From an uncultured Lachnospiraceae bacterium (lineage in GTDB: Bacteria; Bacillota; Clostridia; Lachnospirales; Lachnospiraceae), in the NCBI GenBank assembly GCA_949840805.1, contig CATKXR010000004.1, forward strand, positions 1 to 64,000: a DNA stretch of 64,000 nt, given 5' to 3'. Shown here piece by piece: positions 16,975 through 25,366 of the stretch (positions within the stretch are counted from its first letter, which is position 1; each line of letters starts with the position of its first letter). The notes beneath the pieces are model-generated. The model searched no databases. It was not told the origin of the DNA and saw only the letters and a list, made by a program, of their open reading frames with translations. The translations under genes and the position numbers were made by a program.

Positions 16975-17165
16975 ACGTAACTCTCCTTCCTTTTTTTGTT
17001 CCTGATAATAACCGTTGGCCGATCAATTTTTATTGTACTACAAACCGGCAAGAATGTCACTCATTTTTTTGATAAATTTTTAACAAATTCACAGGCATAA
17101 TTTGTGATAGTGTTTATATCCGCAAGAAAAATGAAGTTCGGACCGTGTTAAAGCATTTTTTAATA

Positions 17166-19085
17166 TCAGGAAAAACGCAAAATAGCAGTTCCGTATGCAG
17201 AAAGCGGCAACTTAATCATATAAGGCTGGCCGTCGCATTCTTCTTTTACGGCATGCAGTACATCCGGCTTCTCTGACGGCTGGTACATTCCGTGCTTATT
17301 GTCTAAAAGCAGGGTGTAATTGCCCTTTTTCGGAACTCCTACCTGATAATCAGGGCGCTCCATTGGAGTAAAGTTGCAGACAAACAGCAGATTCTTCTTG
17401 CGGTCTTTTCCATGGCGGATAAAACTGAAAATACTGCGGTCGCCGTCATTGGCATTGATCCACTCAAAGCCGTCCCAGCTTTCATCACATTCATACATAC
17501 AGGGATATTTCTGATAAATATGCAGCAGGTCCCGCACATAGGCCTGAAGGCTCTTGTGTTCGTCCTCCTCAGTCAGATACCAGTCCAGGCTTACTTTTTC
17601 GTCCCATTCGTGGAGCTGTCCGAAGTCCTGGCCCATGAATAAAAGCTTTTTGCCCGGATGTCCGAACATGAAAGTGTATCCGACTTTTAAGTTGGCAAAT
17701 TTATCGGTAAAATAACCTGGCATTTTGTTGATCATGGAACATTTTAAGTGAACCACCTCATCATGGGACAGGACAAGGATGAAATTTTCACTGGTAAAAT
17801 AGGTCAGTCCAAAGGTCAGTTTATTGTGGTTAAATTTACGGAAATAGGGATCCAGCTTCATATACTCCAAAAAGTCATGCATCCATCCCATATTCCATTT
17901 AAAAGTAAAGCCCAACCCGCCGTCTTCCGGCGCGCCTGTGACAGACGGCCATGCGGTGGACTCCTCCGCAATAATCATAGCGCCCTGTCCTCTGTCTTTG
18001 ACCGTTTTGTTTAAATGGCGGAAAAACTCGATAGCTTCCAGGTTCTGGTTGCCGCCGTACTTATTGGCAAGCCATTGTCCGTCTTTGCGTCCATAGTCCA
18101 GATAGAGCATGGAGGCCACCGCGTCTACCCGCAGCCCGTCTACATGGTATTCTTTGATCCAGTAAAGAGCGTTGGCAATGAGGAAGTTGGAGACTTCATG
18201 TTTTTCATAATCGAAAACTTTGGTACCCCAGTCGGGATGCTCACCCTTGCGGGAATCTGCATATTCATAAACCGGTTCTCCGTCAAAGTCGGCAAGGCCG
18301 TGGGCATCCCGCGGGAAATGTGCCGGTACCCAGTCCAAAATGACCCCGATCCCCTTTTTATGTAGGTAATTCACAAAATACATGAACTCCTGGGGAGTGC
18401 CGTAGCGGGAAGTGGGAGCATAATAACCGGTGACTTGGTAGCCCCAGGAGCCGTCGAAAGGATGCTCGGCGATGCCCATCAGTTCTACATGCGTGTAGCC
18501 CATCTCTTTAACATAGTCGGCAAGTTCGTGGGCCGCCTCTTTATAAGTGTAATAGCCCTCCTTCTCCGGGCGGTTTTTCTTTTTCCAGGATCCGATATGC
18601 ACCTCATAAATACTCATGGGAGCTTCTTCGGGAACGAGAGCTTCCCGCTTTTTCATCCAGGTCTCGTCACTCCATTTAAAGCCGGAGATATCACAGGTGA
18701 TAGATGCGGTACCGGGACGAAACTCTGCCTGGAAGGCATAAGGGTCAGCTTTAAAAAGAACTTTGCCTGACTTGGTGGTGATGGCGTATTTGTAGAGTTC
18801 GCCGTTTCCCAGATCCGGGATAAAACATTCGTAAATACCGGAGGTATCCAGTGCCTTCATGGGATTTGCTTCCAGATTCCACTGATTAAAATTGCCGATG
18901 ACACTGACAGAGAGGGCATGGGGAGCCCAGACGGCAAAATATACTCCGTTCTTTTTTCTGAATGTCTTCGGATGGGCGCCCAGCTTATTGTAAATTTCAT
19001 AATGAGTGCCTTCACCAAACAGATAACGGTCCATCTCGCTGATCATGCCGGTGCCAACGGTCTTGTTTGTGGTTTTGCCTGCCAT
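17166..19085 (-). CDS. glgB: 1,4-alpha-glucan branching enzyme (639 aa)
   Basis: This GH13 protein introduces alpha-1,6 branches in glycogen. A CBM48 domain (about 35-120) precedes the catalytic barrel. The nucleophile Asp is in DGLRVDAVAS, the acid/base Glu in IIAEESTAWP and the third Asp in LSHDEVVH. The motif after it reads HLKCSM where the paralog at 35719 and most family members have HGK, and GIAEHPFDGSW replaces the usual PVMEHP. These changes may alter branch-length preference. It is shorter than the paralog, lacking the extra N-terminal CBM48 and the Lys-rich tail. GGAGG precedes the ATG. Confidence 0.93.
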   Translation of the reverse strand: MAGKTTNKTVGTGMISEMDRYLFGEGTHYEIYNKLGAHPKTFRKKNGVYFAVWAPHALSVSVIGNFNQWNLEANPMKALDTSGIYECFIPDLGNGELYKYAITTKSGKVLFKADPYAFQAEFRPGTASITCDISGFKWSDETWMKKREALVPEEAPMSIYEVHIGSWKKKNRPEKEGYYTYKEAAHELADYVKEMGYTHVELMGIAEHPFDGSWGYQVTGYYAPTSRYGTPQEFMYFVNYLHKKGIGVILDWVPAHFPRDAHGLADFDGEPVYEYADSRKGEHPDWGTKVFDYEKHEVSNFLIANALYWIKEYHVDGLRVDAVASMLYLDYGRKDGQWLANKYGGNQNLEAIEFFRHLNKTVKDRGQGAMIIAEESTAWPSVTGAPEDGGLGFTFKWNMGWMHDFLEYMKLDPYFRKFNHNKLTFGLTYFTSENFILVLSHDEVVHLKCSMINKMPGYFTDKFANLKVGYTFMFGHPGKKLLFMGQDFGQLHEWDEKVSLDWYLTEEDEHKSLQAYVRDLLHIYQKYPCMYECDESWDGFEWINANDGDRSIFSFIRHGKDRKKNLLFVCNFTPMERPDYQVGVPKKGNYTLLLDNKHGMYQPSEKPDVLHAVKEECDGQPYMIKLPLSAYGTAILRFS

Positions 19086-19087
19086 AA

Positions 19088-19218
19088 TTATTTATCCTCC
19101 CTGATTTTAAGGACAACGCCCTGGTTGTCTGGTAATGTAATTGAAAGTCTGCCGTCTGTTTCGGATTCTCCCTGGATGCGCCGGCCGTTGCAAGCGGATA
19201 CGTGCTGATATATCTCAC
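19088..19218 (-). pseudogene. 3' remnant of a GH13-like gene upstream of glgB
   Basis: A frame with no start codon, closed upstream by a TAG, encodes about 45 residues ending DGRLSITLPDNQGVVLKIRE, which resembles the C-terminal beta-domain end of alpha-amylase family enzymes. Its stop lies two bases before the glgB ATG, with the glgB Shine-Dalgarno inside it, exactly as a real upstream operon gene would sit. Its 5' edge coincides with the stop of the DUF2508 gene. Best explained as the tail of a deleted amylase or pullulanase gene. Confidence 0.45.
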
Positions 19219-19439
19219 AGCTCTTCTAATAGTTTGAAGCGCCTGAGCAGGAACTGATATCTGAGCTGAGCCGCTTTTAACTCATAAATATAACAATCGA
19301 TCAGCGTCGGGTCCACTACCTGTTCAAAATGGTTCCGGGCAGATTCGATCTTATGCTTTGTACGGTCAATCTCTTTCATCAGTTCTTGATTTTCCGGCGG
19401 GACTGAGTGCCGCCTTTTAGTAAAACGCCCTGCTTTCAT
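19215..19439 (-). CDS. DUF2508 (YaaL-like) small protein
   Basis: This 74-aa helical protein matches the DUF2508 pattern: a basic start, a central ENQELMKEIDRTKHKIESA helix, VDPTLIDCYIYELKAAQLRY and the closing FLLRRFK. The family's function is not known. ATG 19439 is preferred over 19448 because AGGAG abuts the upstream ATG with no spacer but lies nine bases before this one. Confidence 0.68.
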   Translation of the reverse strand: MKAGRFTKRRHSVPPENQELMKEIDRTKHKIESARNHFEQVVDPTLIDCYIYELKAAQLRYQFLLRRFKLLEEL

Positions 19440-19553
19440 AATTTCCATCTCCTGTTTCTGTCATATTTGGTTAATTTGGAAATCCCTGTGGTTATAGTAT
19501 TTTCCGAAAATGGAAAGTTATGCAGGGGGAGTGAAAAAATACCATCCGGACGC

Positions 19554-19904
19554 TTACTCCGGTGATAAAACCTTCTCAACCATAAAACCCAGCTTCATAA
19601 GCTGCTGTGTGCCTTCCCGCAGAGTGAGCCGGTAATAGTTGGAAGTGCCGGATTCCCGGACGTTTACAAGACCCGAATTTTTCAAAATCTTCAGGTGATG
19701 GGAGATGGCAGGGCGGGATAAATTGACCTGCTTTGTGATCTCATTGACATTCAAGCCGTCCCGGTTGCCGCTGCGGGCGGCGCGGCTTAGAACTTCAATG
19801 ATTTTCAGACGCATTTCATCTCCTAAAGCGATGAACAAGGGCATGCATTCATGGAAATAAGCCTCCAATTCTCTGCCGCCGGTCATGTTTTCACCGTCTG
19901 CCAT
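19554..19904 (-). CDS. ArsR-family winged-helix regulator
   Basis: The 116-aa protein has a typical ArsR fold: LFIALGDEMRLKIIEVL, then the helix-turn-helix NVNEITKQVNLSRPAISHHLKIL and the wing VNVRESGTSNYYRL. It has a single cysteine (HECMP) and no CxC metal motif, so it is probably not a classical metal sensor. AAGGAGG is well placed before the ATG. It diverges from the Tad locus, whose promoter is 180 bases away. Confidence 0.88.
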   Translation of the reverse strand: MADGENMTGGRELEAYFHECMPLFIALGDEMRLKIIEVLSRAARSGNRDGLNVNEITKQVNLSRPAISHHLKILKNSGLVNVRESGTSNYYRLTLREGTQQLMKLGFMVEKVLSPE

Positions 19905-20084
19905 AAAAACCTCCTTGGTTTAAAAATTTAAACTGAAGATATTCTACCACTAAAAGAAGGTAACGTCAACCAAAAATTGTTTAAAATACAGATGAATATT
20001 AGGAAGGTTGTATAAAGGACAGCAGAATATAAGGAGAAAGCCTTTGTGAATTTTGTATACATAAAGAAAATTGAAAAAAAGTCC

Positions 20085-20113
20085 TTGACAGAATCGGACA
20101 AGATGTGCATAAT
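20085..20113 (+). promoter_or_regulatory. Strong promoter of the Tad locus
   Basis: Consensus TTGACA (20085-20090), an exact 17-base spacer and CATAAT (20108-20113). Transcription would start near 20120, leaving a leader of about 180 bases before the first gene. Confidence 0.75.
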
Positions 20114-20118
20114 GAAAG

Positions 20119-20254
20119 AAATCGCTACCCGTTCCGGGTGGCAGAGATTCTGGTTTTATTGATTGCCCCGGCATAGCGCGCCGGGCATCACGAGCCGTAT
20201 CGGCAGAAATTTCAGATTTCGAAGTATAAAATGTATAGGAGGTGTTTAGGATGC
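20119..20254 (+). ncRNA. Unassigned structured leader RNA of the Tad operon
   Basis: Four consecutive stem-loops follow the promoter: a 7-bp GC-rich stem (20124-20130 with 20136-20142, closed outside by AATC/GATT), TGCCC-c-GGC with GCC-GGGCA (20164-20187), GCCG/CGGC (20194-20204) and GAAAT/ATTTC (20206-20220). Then AGGAGGTG (about 20238) precedes ATG CAG TAG at 20250, a two-codon ORF. No known riboswitch class is recognised. The rest of the 397-bp gap before the first Tad gene shows nothing else. Confidence 0.45.
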
Positions 20255-20301
20255 AGTAGTCAAAGTAGATCCGGACAAGAATATCTATTTAAGGAAAAGA
20301 G

Positions 20302-20823
20302 GTGGCAGGGATAAGTACAGGTTTATTGTGCCTGATCCTGGCAGGGGCGGCGTGGACGGATATCCAGGAAGGGAAAGTTCGGAACAGGTGGCTTTTTGCA
20401 GGGGTTATCGGAGGAATATTGTGCCGGGGATGGGATTTCTTCCCAGGTGCCGCAGCGGTTTTGGCAGGAGCTTTTTTTCTGTTCCGGCTTCGTGTAATGG
20501 GAGCAGGCGACGGGAAGCTGATGGCTCTGATTGTGGGTTACTTAGGGATGGATTCCGGGCTGGAGGCAATCTTTTTTGGAATGGCAGCCGGGGCAATATG
20601 GTCGTTATGCCGTCTGTGGCATGACAAAAGTCTGAAAATATTTCTCACTCATCTTGCTGTGTGTTTCACACTGGGTTTTCAGATCAAAAGTGCAGAAGAA
20701 TATGATAAAAGAGTATTAAAAAATCCCAGAAGGACCATACCATTGGCTCCCTGCATGGCGGCAGGGACATATCTGTACCTGATGGTAACAGGAGCGATGG
20801 CCTTGTGGTCAGGGAATTTGTAA
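20302..20823 (+). CDS. Prepilin peptidase, A24 family (first copy)
   Basis: This 173-aa membrane protein is a TadV/CpaA-type aspartic prepilin peptidase that would cleave Flp and pseudopilin leader peptides. The two catalytic aspartates are seen: D20 in AAWTDIQEGKVRN and D70 in GAGDGK. Several hydrophobic helices surround them. GTG 20302 with AAGGA six bases upstream is the start. It opens the Tad operon; a second peptidase is at 28358. Confidence 0.85.
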   Translation: MAGISTGLLCLILAGAAWTDIQEGKVRNRWLFAGVIGGILCRGWDFFPGAAAVLAGAFFLFRLRVMGAGDGKLMALIVGYLGMDSGLEAIFFGMAAGAIWSLCRLWHDKSLKIFLTHLAVCFTLGFQIKSAEEYDKRVLKNPRRTIPLAPCMAAGTYLYLMVTGAMALWSGNL

Positions 20824-20850
20824 AGATATCGAAAAGAGAAAGGGGGCGCT

Positions 20851-21861
20851 ATGAGACGAATTATGGGGGTCTATGATGCAGACCCGTTTTATGCAGAAAG
20901 ATTTGCGGAGTTTGCCAACCAGAAGGAAAGGATTCCTTTTACGGTCGTGTCTTTTTCAAGCCTGGGGAAACTGATTTCTTTTGCTAAGCAACATACCATA
21001 GAGCTTTTGCTGGTGGGAGATGAGGTAGATAAAAGCCAGCTTACGGAAGTTCATGCAGAACAGGTTATACACTTAAGTGAAAGCAGGGAGACTCTTCACC
21101 AGGAGACGCCGGTGATTTATAAGTACCAGGCGTCGGACGCATTGCTGAGAGAGGTAATGGCTTGTTATAAGACTCAGCCGGAGCAGCCTCCCATGGCGGC
21201 AGTAGGGATGAAGAGTGCAGTGATCGGAGTGTATTCTCCCATAAACAGATGCGGAAAGACAGGGTTTTGTATGACAATGGGGCAGATCCTGGCAAGGGAT
21301 TCCCAGGTGTTGTTAATAAGCCTGGAGGAATATTCCGGATTGTCCCGTCTGACGGGAACCGCTTATACCGCAAGCCTATCTGACCTGATCTATTATTACC
21401 GGCAGGGGGAATATAACAGGATGCGCCTGGGAGCTGTCGTGCATAACTGGGGAGGGATGGATTATGTGCCTCCCGCGGCCTATGCGGAGGATCTTGCAGA
21501 GATGCGGGGGGAGGAATTGGCGGAATTGATTACAAGAATAGCCGCAGACGGGATTTATGAGGTGGTTTTATTAGATCTGGGATGTCTTGCAAGGGGGATG
21601 GAACCGTTGCTGGAGCTGTGTGACATCATTTATTCTCCCATAAAAGAAGACTGTGTATCATCGGCAAAACTGGAGGCCTGGCAGGAGTATTTAGAGCAGT
21701 CGGGGCGGGGAGGTTTGTGGGAAAAGGTCCGTCTGATGAAGCTGCCCCGTATCAATACGGTGTGGCAGACAGAGACGTATTTAGAACAGCTTCTTTGGGG
21801 GGATCTGGGGGATTTCATCCGGAATCTGCTAAAGGGGCAGAATGGAGGATACCGATCTTGA
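20851..21861 (+). CDS. tadZ: TadZ/CpaE-like atypical MinD/ParA ATPase
   Basis: The 336-aa protein has an N-terminal receiver-like region (about 1-115) and a C-terminal ParA/MinD fold. The P-loop is degenerate (YSPINRCGKTGF), as in TadZ, which localises the pilus machine at the cell pole. LLDLGCL is the Walker-B-like strand. The stop overlaps the TTG of the secretion ATPase by four bases, consistent with translational coupling. Confidence 0.78.
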   Translation: MRRIMGVYDADPFYAERFAEFANQKERIPFTVVSFSSLGKLISFAKQHTIELLLVGDEVDKSQLTEVHAEQVIHLSESRETLHQETPVIYKYQASDALLREVMACYKTQPEQPPMAAVGMKSAVIGVYSPINRCGKTGFCMTMGQILARDSQVLLISLEEYSGLSRLTGTAYTASLSDLIYYYRQGEYNRMRLGAVVHNWGGMDYVPPAAYAEDLAEMRGEELAELITRIAADGIYEVVLLDLGCLARGMEPLLELCDIIYSPIKEDCVSSAKLEAWQEYLEQSGRGGLWEKVRLMKLPRINTVWQTETYLEQLLWGDLGDFIRNLLKGQNGGYRS

Positions 21862-23075
21862 CCGAGGATAAGAGTGTGCTGGAGCGTCTGAAGGGACAGA
21901 TCCGGGAAGAACTGCAGAATCGGAACCGAATTGAGGAGGAAGAACTTAATGCGTGTATCCGGCAGGCCATCGACGAAGAGGCGGCTAAGACTTATCTGCC
22001 TCTCAAAAAGCGGCTGGAGCTAAAGACACGATTGTATGATGCGTTCCGGCGGCTGGACATTTTACAGGAGTTGGTGGATGACCCGGAAGTAACAGAGATT
22101 ATGGTTAATGGCAAGGATCATATCTTTGTGGAACGGAGAGGCGCGATTTGCAGATGGGAGCAGAGCTTTGAACGGGAGGAACAACTGGAGGACATGATTC
22201 AGCAGATTGTGAGCCGCATCAACCGGTCGGTGAATGTTTCCCATCCCATAGCAGACGCCAGATTGGAGAACGGAGCCAGAGTCCATGTGGTATTGCCGCC
22301 TGTGGCATTAGACGGGCCTGTGGTTACGATCCGAAAATTTCCGGAAGCGATAACACCGGAAAAATTGATTGAACTGAATTCACTGACCAGGGAAGCGGCG
22401 GATTTTTTGGAAAGGCTGGTGAAAGCAGGGTATAACCTTTTTATCAGTGGAGGCACAGGCTCAGGAAAGACTACTTTTTTAAATGCCATGTCCGGGTTTA
22501 TTCCGGAAACAGAGAGGATTATTACAATAGAAGACTCGGCGGAACTTCAGATTAATCAGATTCCTAATCTTGTACGGCTGGAAACTCGTAATGCAAATTC
22601 TGAAGGAGAAGGCGCTATTGAGATCAGCGACTTAATCCGCGCGTCCTTAAGAATGCGCCCTTCCAGGATCATTGTGGGGGAGGTGCGTGGAAAGGAATGT
22701 CTGGATATGCTGCAGGCCCTCAATACCGGACATGCAGGCAGTCTCTCGACGGGACATGGCAACAGCCCCAGAGATATGCTGTCAAGATTGGAGACAATGA
22801 CATTGATGGGAGCAGATCTGCCGCTTCCGGCAGTGCGGAGCCAGATTGCCTCTGCTATTGATATTCTGGTGCATTTAGGACGGCTGCGTGATAAAAGCAG
22901 AAGGGTACTGGAGATTGTGGAGGTGGGAGACTATGAGGATGGAGAAATACGACTCAACCCCTTGTTCCGGTTTGAGGAGGAGCCGGGGAGCGGAAAAAAT
23001 GTCTGCGGACGGCTTAAAAAGGTCGGGAACCTTAAAAGCATCGGAAAACTCCGTTCGGCAGGTTATCCGGTATGA
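21858..23075 (+). CDS. tadA: TadA/CpaF secretion ATPase
   Basis: TTG 21858 overlaps the tadZ stop (TTGA) with TGGAGG upstream and gives 405 aa; the longer frame back into tadZ is rejected. It is a VirB11-like hexameric ATPase that powers Flp assembly. The N-terminal domain (about 1-150) is followed by Walker A SGGTGSGKTT, the Asp box TIEDSAELQI, Walker B IIVGEVRG and the His box SLSTGHGNSP. The stop lies within the tadB coding region. Confidence 0.93.
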   Translation: MTEDKSVLERLKGQIREELQNRNRIEEEELNACIRQAIDEEAAKTYLPLKKRLELKTRLYDAFRRLDILQELVDDPEVTEIMVNGKDHIFVERRGAICRWEQSFEREEQLEDMIQQIVSRINRSVNVSHPIADARLENGARVHVVLPPVALDGPVVTIRKFPEAITPEKLIELNSLTREAADFLERLVKAGYNLFISGGTGSGKTTFLNAMSGFIPETERIITIEDSAELQINQIPNLVRLETRNANSEGEGAIEISDLIRASLRMRPSRIIVGEVRGKECLDMLQALNTGHAGSLSTGHGNSPRDMLSRLETMTLMGADLPLPAVRSQIASAIDILVHLGRLRDKSRRVLEIVEVGDYEDGEIRLNPLFRFEEEPGSGKNVCGRLKKVGNLKSIGKLRSAGYPV

Positions 23076-23802
23076 CAAATACCGGTTGAACCTGAAGGAA
23101 TTTGTTTTTGGCCTTGGAAAGGGAGCGGCAGTGTGCGGCTTGCTGGCTTTTACCTTTTACAGGAGTTTTCGGATGTTTTTATGGATGCTTCCTTTTGCCC
23201 TGGCAGGGCCGGCTTTAGAAAGAAACCGCTTGTTGGAAAAACGGAAAAAAGAGCTTGCAGGACAGTTTAAGGAGAGCATGATGGTGGTGGCCTCTTCCCT
23301 GAGTGCCGGGTATTCGATTGAAAATGCCCTGGCATCAAGCGTGAATGAATTATCAGTGCTGTTTGGACAGAGAGGGATGATTGTGCAGGAATTTGCGTTT
23401 ATGGTACAGCAGATCCGCACAAACCGGTCAGTGGAACACGTACTGGAGGATTTTGCGCAGCGCAGCGGGTTGGAGGATGTCCAAAATTTTGCAGAGGTGT
23501 TTTCGGTGGCTAAAAGAAGCAGCGGCAATGTGGGTGGGATTATGCGGCACACGGCAGAGGTGATCCGGGATAAAATGCAGGTGAGGGAGGAGATTCTTAC
23601 CATGACGGCTTCCAGGCAGTTTGAACAGAAAATCATGAATATGATTCCATTTTTTATTGTGTTCTATGTAGAAAGCGCATCGCCAGGATTTTTTTCCCAG
23701 ATGTATGGTACAAGTATGGGGCGTGTGTTGATGAGCGGATGCCTGGCCGTGTATCTGATCTCTTACGTGCTGGCAAAAAAGATTTTGGATATTGAAATAT
23801 AG
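22999..23802 (+). CDS. tadB: TadB-like inner-membrane platform protein
   Basis: This 267-aa protein has two N-terminal membrane helices (about 35-70), a T2SSF/GspF domain (FKESMMVVASSLSAGYSIENAL, split at AGYSIE) and two C-terminal helices. ATG 22999 has GGGGAG nine bases upstream and overlaps tadA by 77 bases in another frame; an upstream in-frame ATG at 22936 is possible. With TadC it forms the platform for pilus extrusion. Confidence 0.85.
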   Translation: MSADGLKRSGTLKASENSVRQVIRYDKYRLNLKEFVFGLGKGAAVCGLLAFTFYRSFRMFLWMLPFALAGPALERNRLLEKRKKELAGQFKESMMVVASSLSAGYSIENALASSVNELSVLFGQRGMIVQEFAFMVQQIRTNRSVEHVLEDFAQRSGLEDVQNFAEVFSVAKRSSGNVGGIMRHTAEVIRDKMQVREEILTMTASRQFEQKIMNMIPFFIVFYVESASPGFFSQMYGTSMGRVLMSGCLAVYLISYVLAKKILDIEI

Positions 23803-23823
23803 GGTGTGATACAGGGAGAGAAG

Positions 23824-25071
23824 ATGGAGGAGAGTGGAAAAAAGGCCCGGAAGAAACGGGAGGCGGGAGCATGGCTGGCACCGGCAGCCAGCCTGTTGGG
23901 AGCCGCGGCCTTGTACGGGGTCCTTACGATGACAGCCTCAGATTCAGATATTGTGTCAGAAGAGGGACGCATCAAAAGAGAAGGATACGGCGGGGAAGAG
24001 CAGATCTATGAGGTGTGGGTGGAAGGGCTGGAGGAACAGGCTGTATCGGTGACGGTTGCCGTGGATTCTCAAATCTATACAAAAGAAGAGGCCGATACGG
24101 CGTTTGCGCAAGTCATGGAAAATATGGAAGAGAGGATCCGGGGAGAAAACCGGAATTTAACGGAAGTGAGAAGCGACCTGGTTCTCCCGTCACGTACAGA
24201 GGAGGGAATACGCCTGCGATGGTATTCTTCAGATCCGGATGTAGTGGACTCGCTGGGAAAGCTGGGGGAGGAGGTGGAAGAGGAGCAGCTTATTATTTTG
24301 TATCTGGAACTTTCGACAGGAGAATATCATCAGGAGTATGAGGTGCCGGTGCGGGTGCTTCCTCCGGACAGGAGTCCATCGCAGCAGCGCCTGGCTGATT
24401 TTTTAAAAGAACTGAGCCGGAGAAATAAGGAACAGCAGGAAGAACCCTGGCTGGCTCTGCCGGAAAGCTTTGAGGGCAGTGCTTTAAAATATCACACAAA
24501 AGAACAGGGCGGATATGAATCGATTCTGCTGATTGGGGCGGCCATGGCGGTTCTTTTAGTGATGCGGGAAAAAAGCGAGGCAAAACAGGAGAGCAGAAAA
24601 CGGCAGAAAGAGCTTTTGCTGGACTATGCAGATTTGTTGTCTAAGCTTATGGTGCTGATTGGAGCCGGACTCACAATTCCCAATGCATGGGAAAGGATGG
24701 TGAAGGATTATGAATGGGCTTTAGAACAGAAAAAACAAAAACCCAGGGCAGCTTATGAGGAGATGAGGCAGACTTATTATCAAATGCAGAGCGGTATGGC
24801 AGAAGGAGATGCGTATCGTGAATTTGGCAGGAGGTGCAGGCTCCAGCCCTATCTGAAGCTGAGCGGCTTATTGGAACAGAACCGCAGGTCAGGGACAAAG
24901 AACATGAGGGCTATTTTGGAGACCGAGATGGCAGATGCCCTGGAACAAAGGAAAAACCTGGCCCGCCGCCTGGGCGAAGAGGCAGGGACAAAATTGCTGA
25001 TGCCCTTGTTCTTAATGCTGGGAATCGTGATGGTCATGATTATGGTTCCGGCTATGATGACAATGGGATAG
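23824..25071 (+). CDS. tadC: TadC-like platform protein with extracytoplasmic Ig-like domain
   Basis: This 415-aa protein is larger than ordinary TadC (about 300). A membrane helix (about 20-38) is followed by about 160 residues likely outside the membrane, with RLRWYSSDPDVVDSLGKL resembling an atrophied bacterial Ig (aBig) repeat. A second membrane helix, a T2SSF domain (LLDYADLLSKLMVLIGAGL, then GEEAGTKLLMPLF) and a final helix follow. ATG 23824 with GGGAGAG upstream is preferred to GTG 23806. Confidence 0.78.
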   Translation: MEESGKKARKKREAGAWLAPAASLLGAAALYGVLTMTASDSDIVSEEGRIKREGYGGEEQIYEVWVEGLEEQAVSVTVAVDSQIYTKEEADTAFAQVMENMEERIRGENRNLTEVRSDLVLPSRTEEGIRLRWYSSDPDVVDSLGKLGEEVEEEQLIILYLELSTGEYHQEYEVPVRVLPPDRSPSQQRLADFLKELSRRNKEQQEEPWLALPESFEGSALKYHTKEQGGYESILLIGAAMAVLLVMREKSEAKQESRKRQKELLLDYADLLSKLMVLIGAGLTIPNAWERMVKDYEWALEQKKQKPRAAYEEMRQTYYQMQSGMAEGDAYREFGRRCRLQPYLKLSGLLEQNRRSGTKNMRAILETEMADALEQRKNLARRLGEEAGTKLLMPLFLMLGIVMVMIMVPAMMTMG

Positions 25072-25132
25072 GGAGGAGGCAGGTTAGTACAAGAATGATT
25101 GTGAGTTTTCAAGAAGAGAGGAGAATACAACA

Positions 25133-25321
25133 ATGAAGAAAATGACGATTTTGGATGAAGGACTGGCATTTTTGAGAGAAGAAGACGGCGTGGGGGTCAT
25201 AGAAGTAGTTTTGATTCTGGTGGTTTTAATCGGGCTGGTCATTATTTTCAAACAGCAGATCAATAAGCTGCTTCAGGATATTTTCAAACAGATCAACAGC
25301 CAATCTAAAGAAGTTTACTAA
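25133..25321 (+). CDS. Flp-family type IVb pilin
   Basis: This 62-aa protein has a short basic leader and the prepilin motif EEDGVGVIEVVLI: cleavage after a Gly with Glu at +5, followed by a hydrophobic helix (LILVVLIGLVIIF). Such Flp pilins polymerise into the Tad pilus after processing by the A24 peptidases encoded at both ends of this locus. AGAGGAGA lies about ten bases upstream of the ATG. Confidence 0.88.
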   Translation: MKKMTILDEGLAFLREEDGVGVIEVVLILVVLIGLVIIFKQQINKLLQDIFKQINSQSKEVY

Positions 25322-25366
25322 AGAATGAGGCTTAGGCGGACATGAAGGGAGGAAAACGGCGCAGAT

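Noticed and set aside
20246-20328. A missed gene reading AVVKVDPDKNIYLRKRG after the Tad leader SD
   Set aside because: The frame is closed upstream by TAG with no start codon; the ATG next to the SD is in another frame and ends after two codons.
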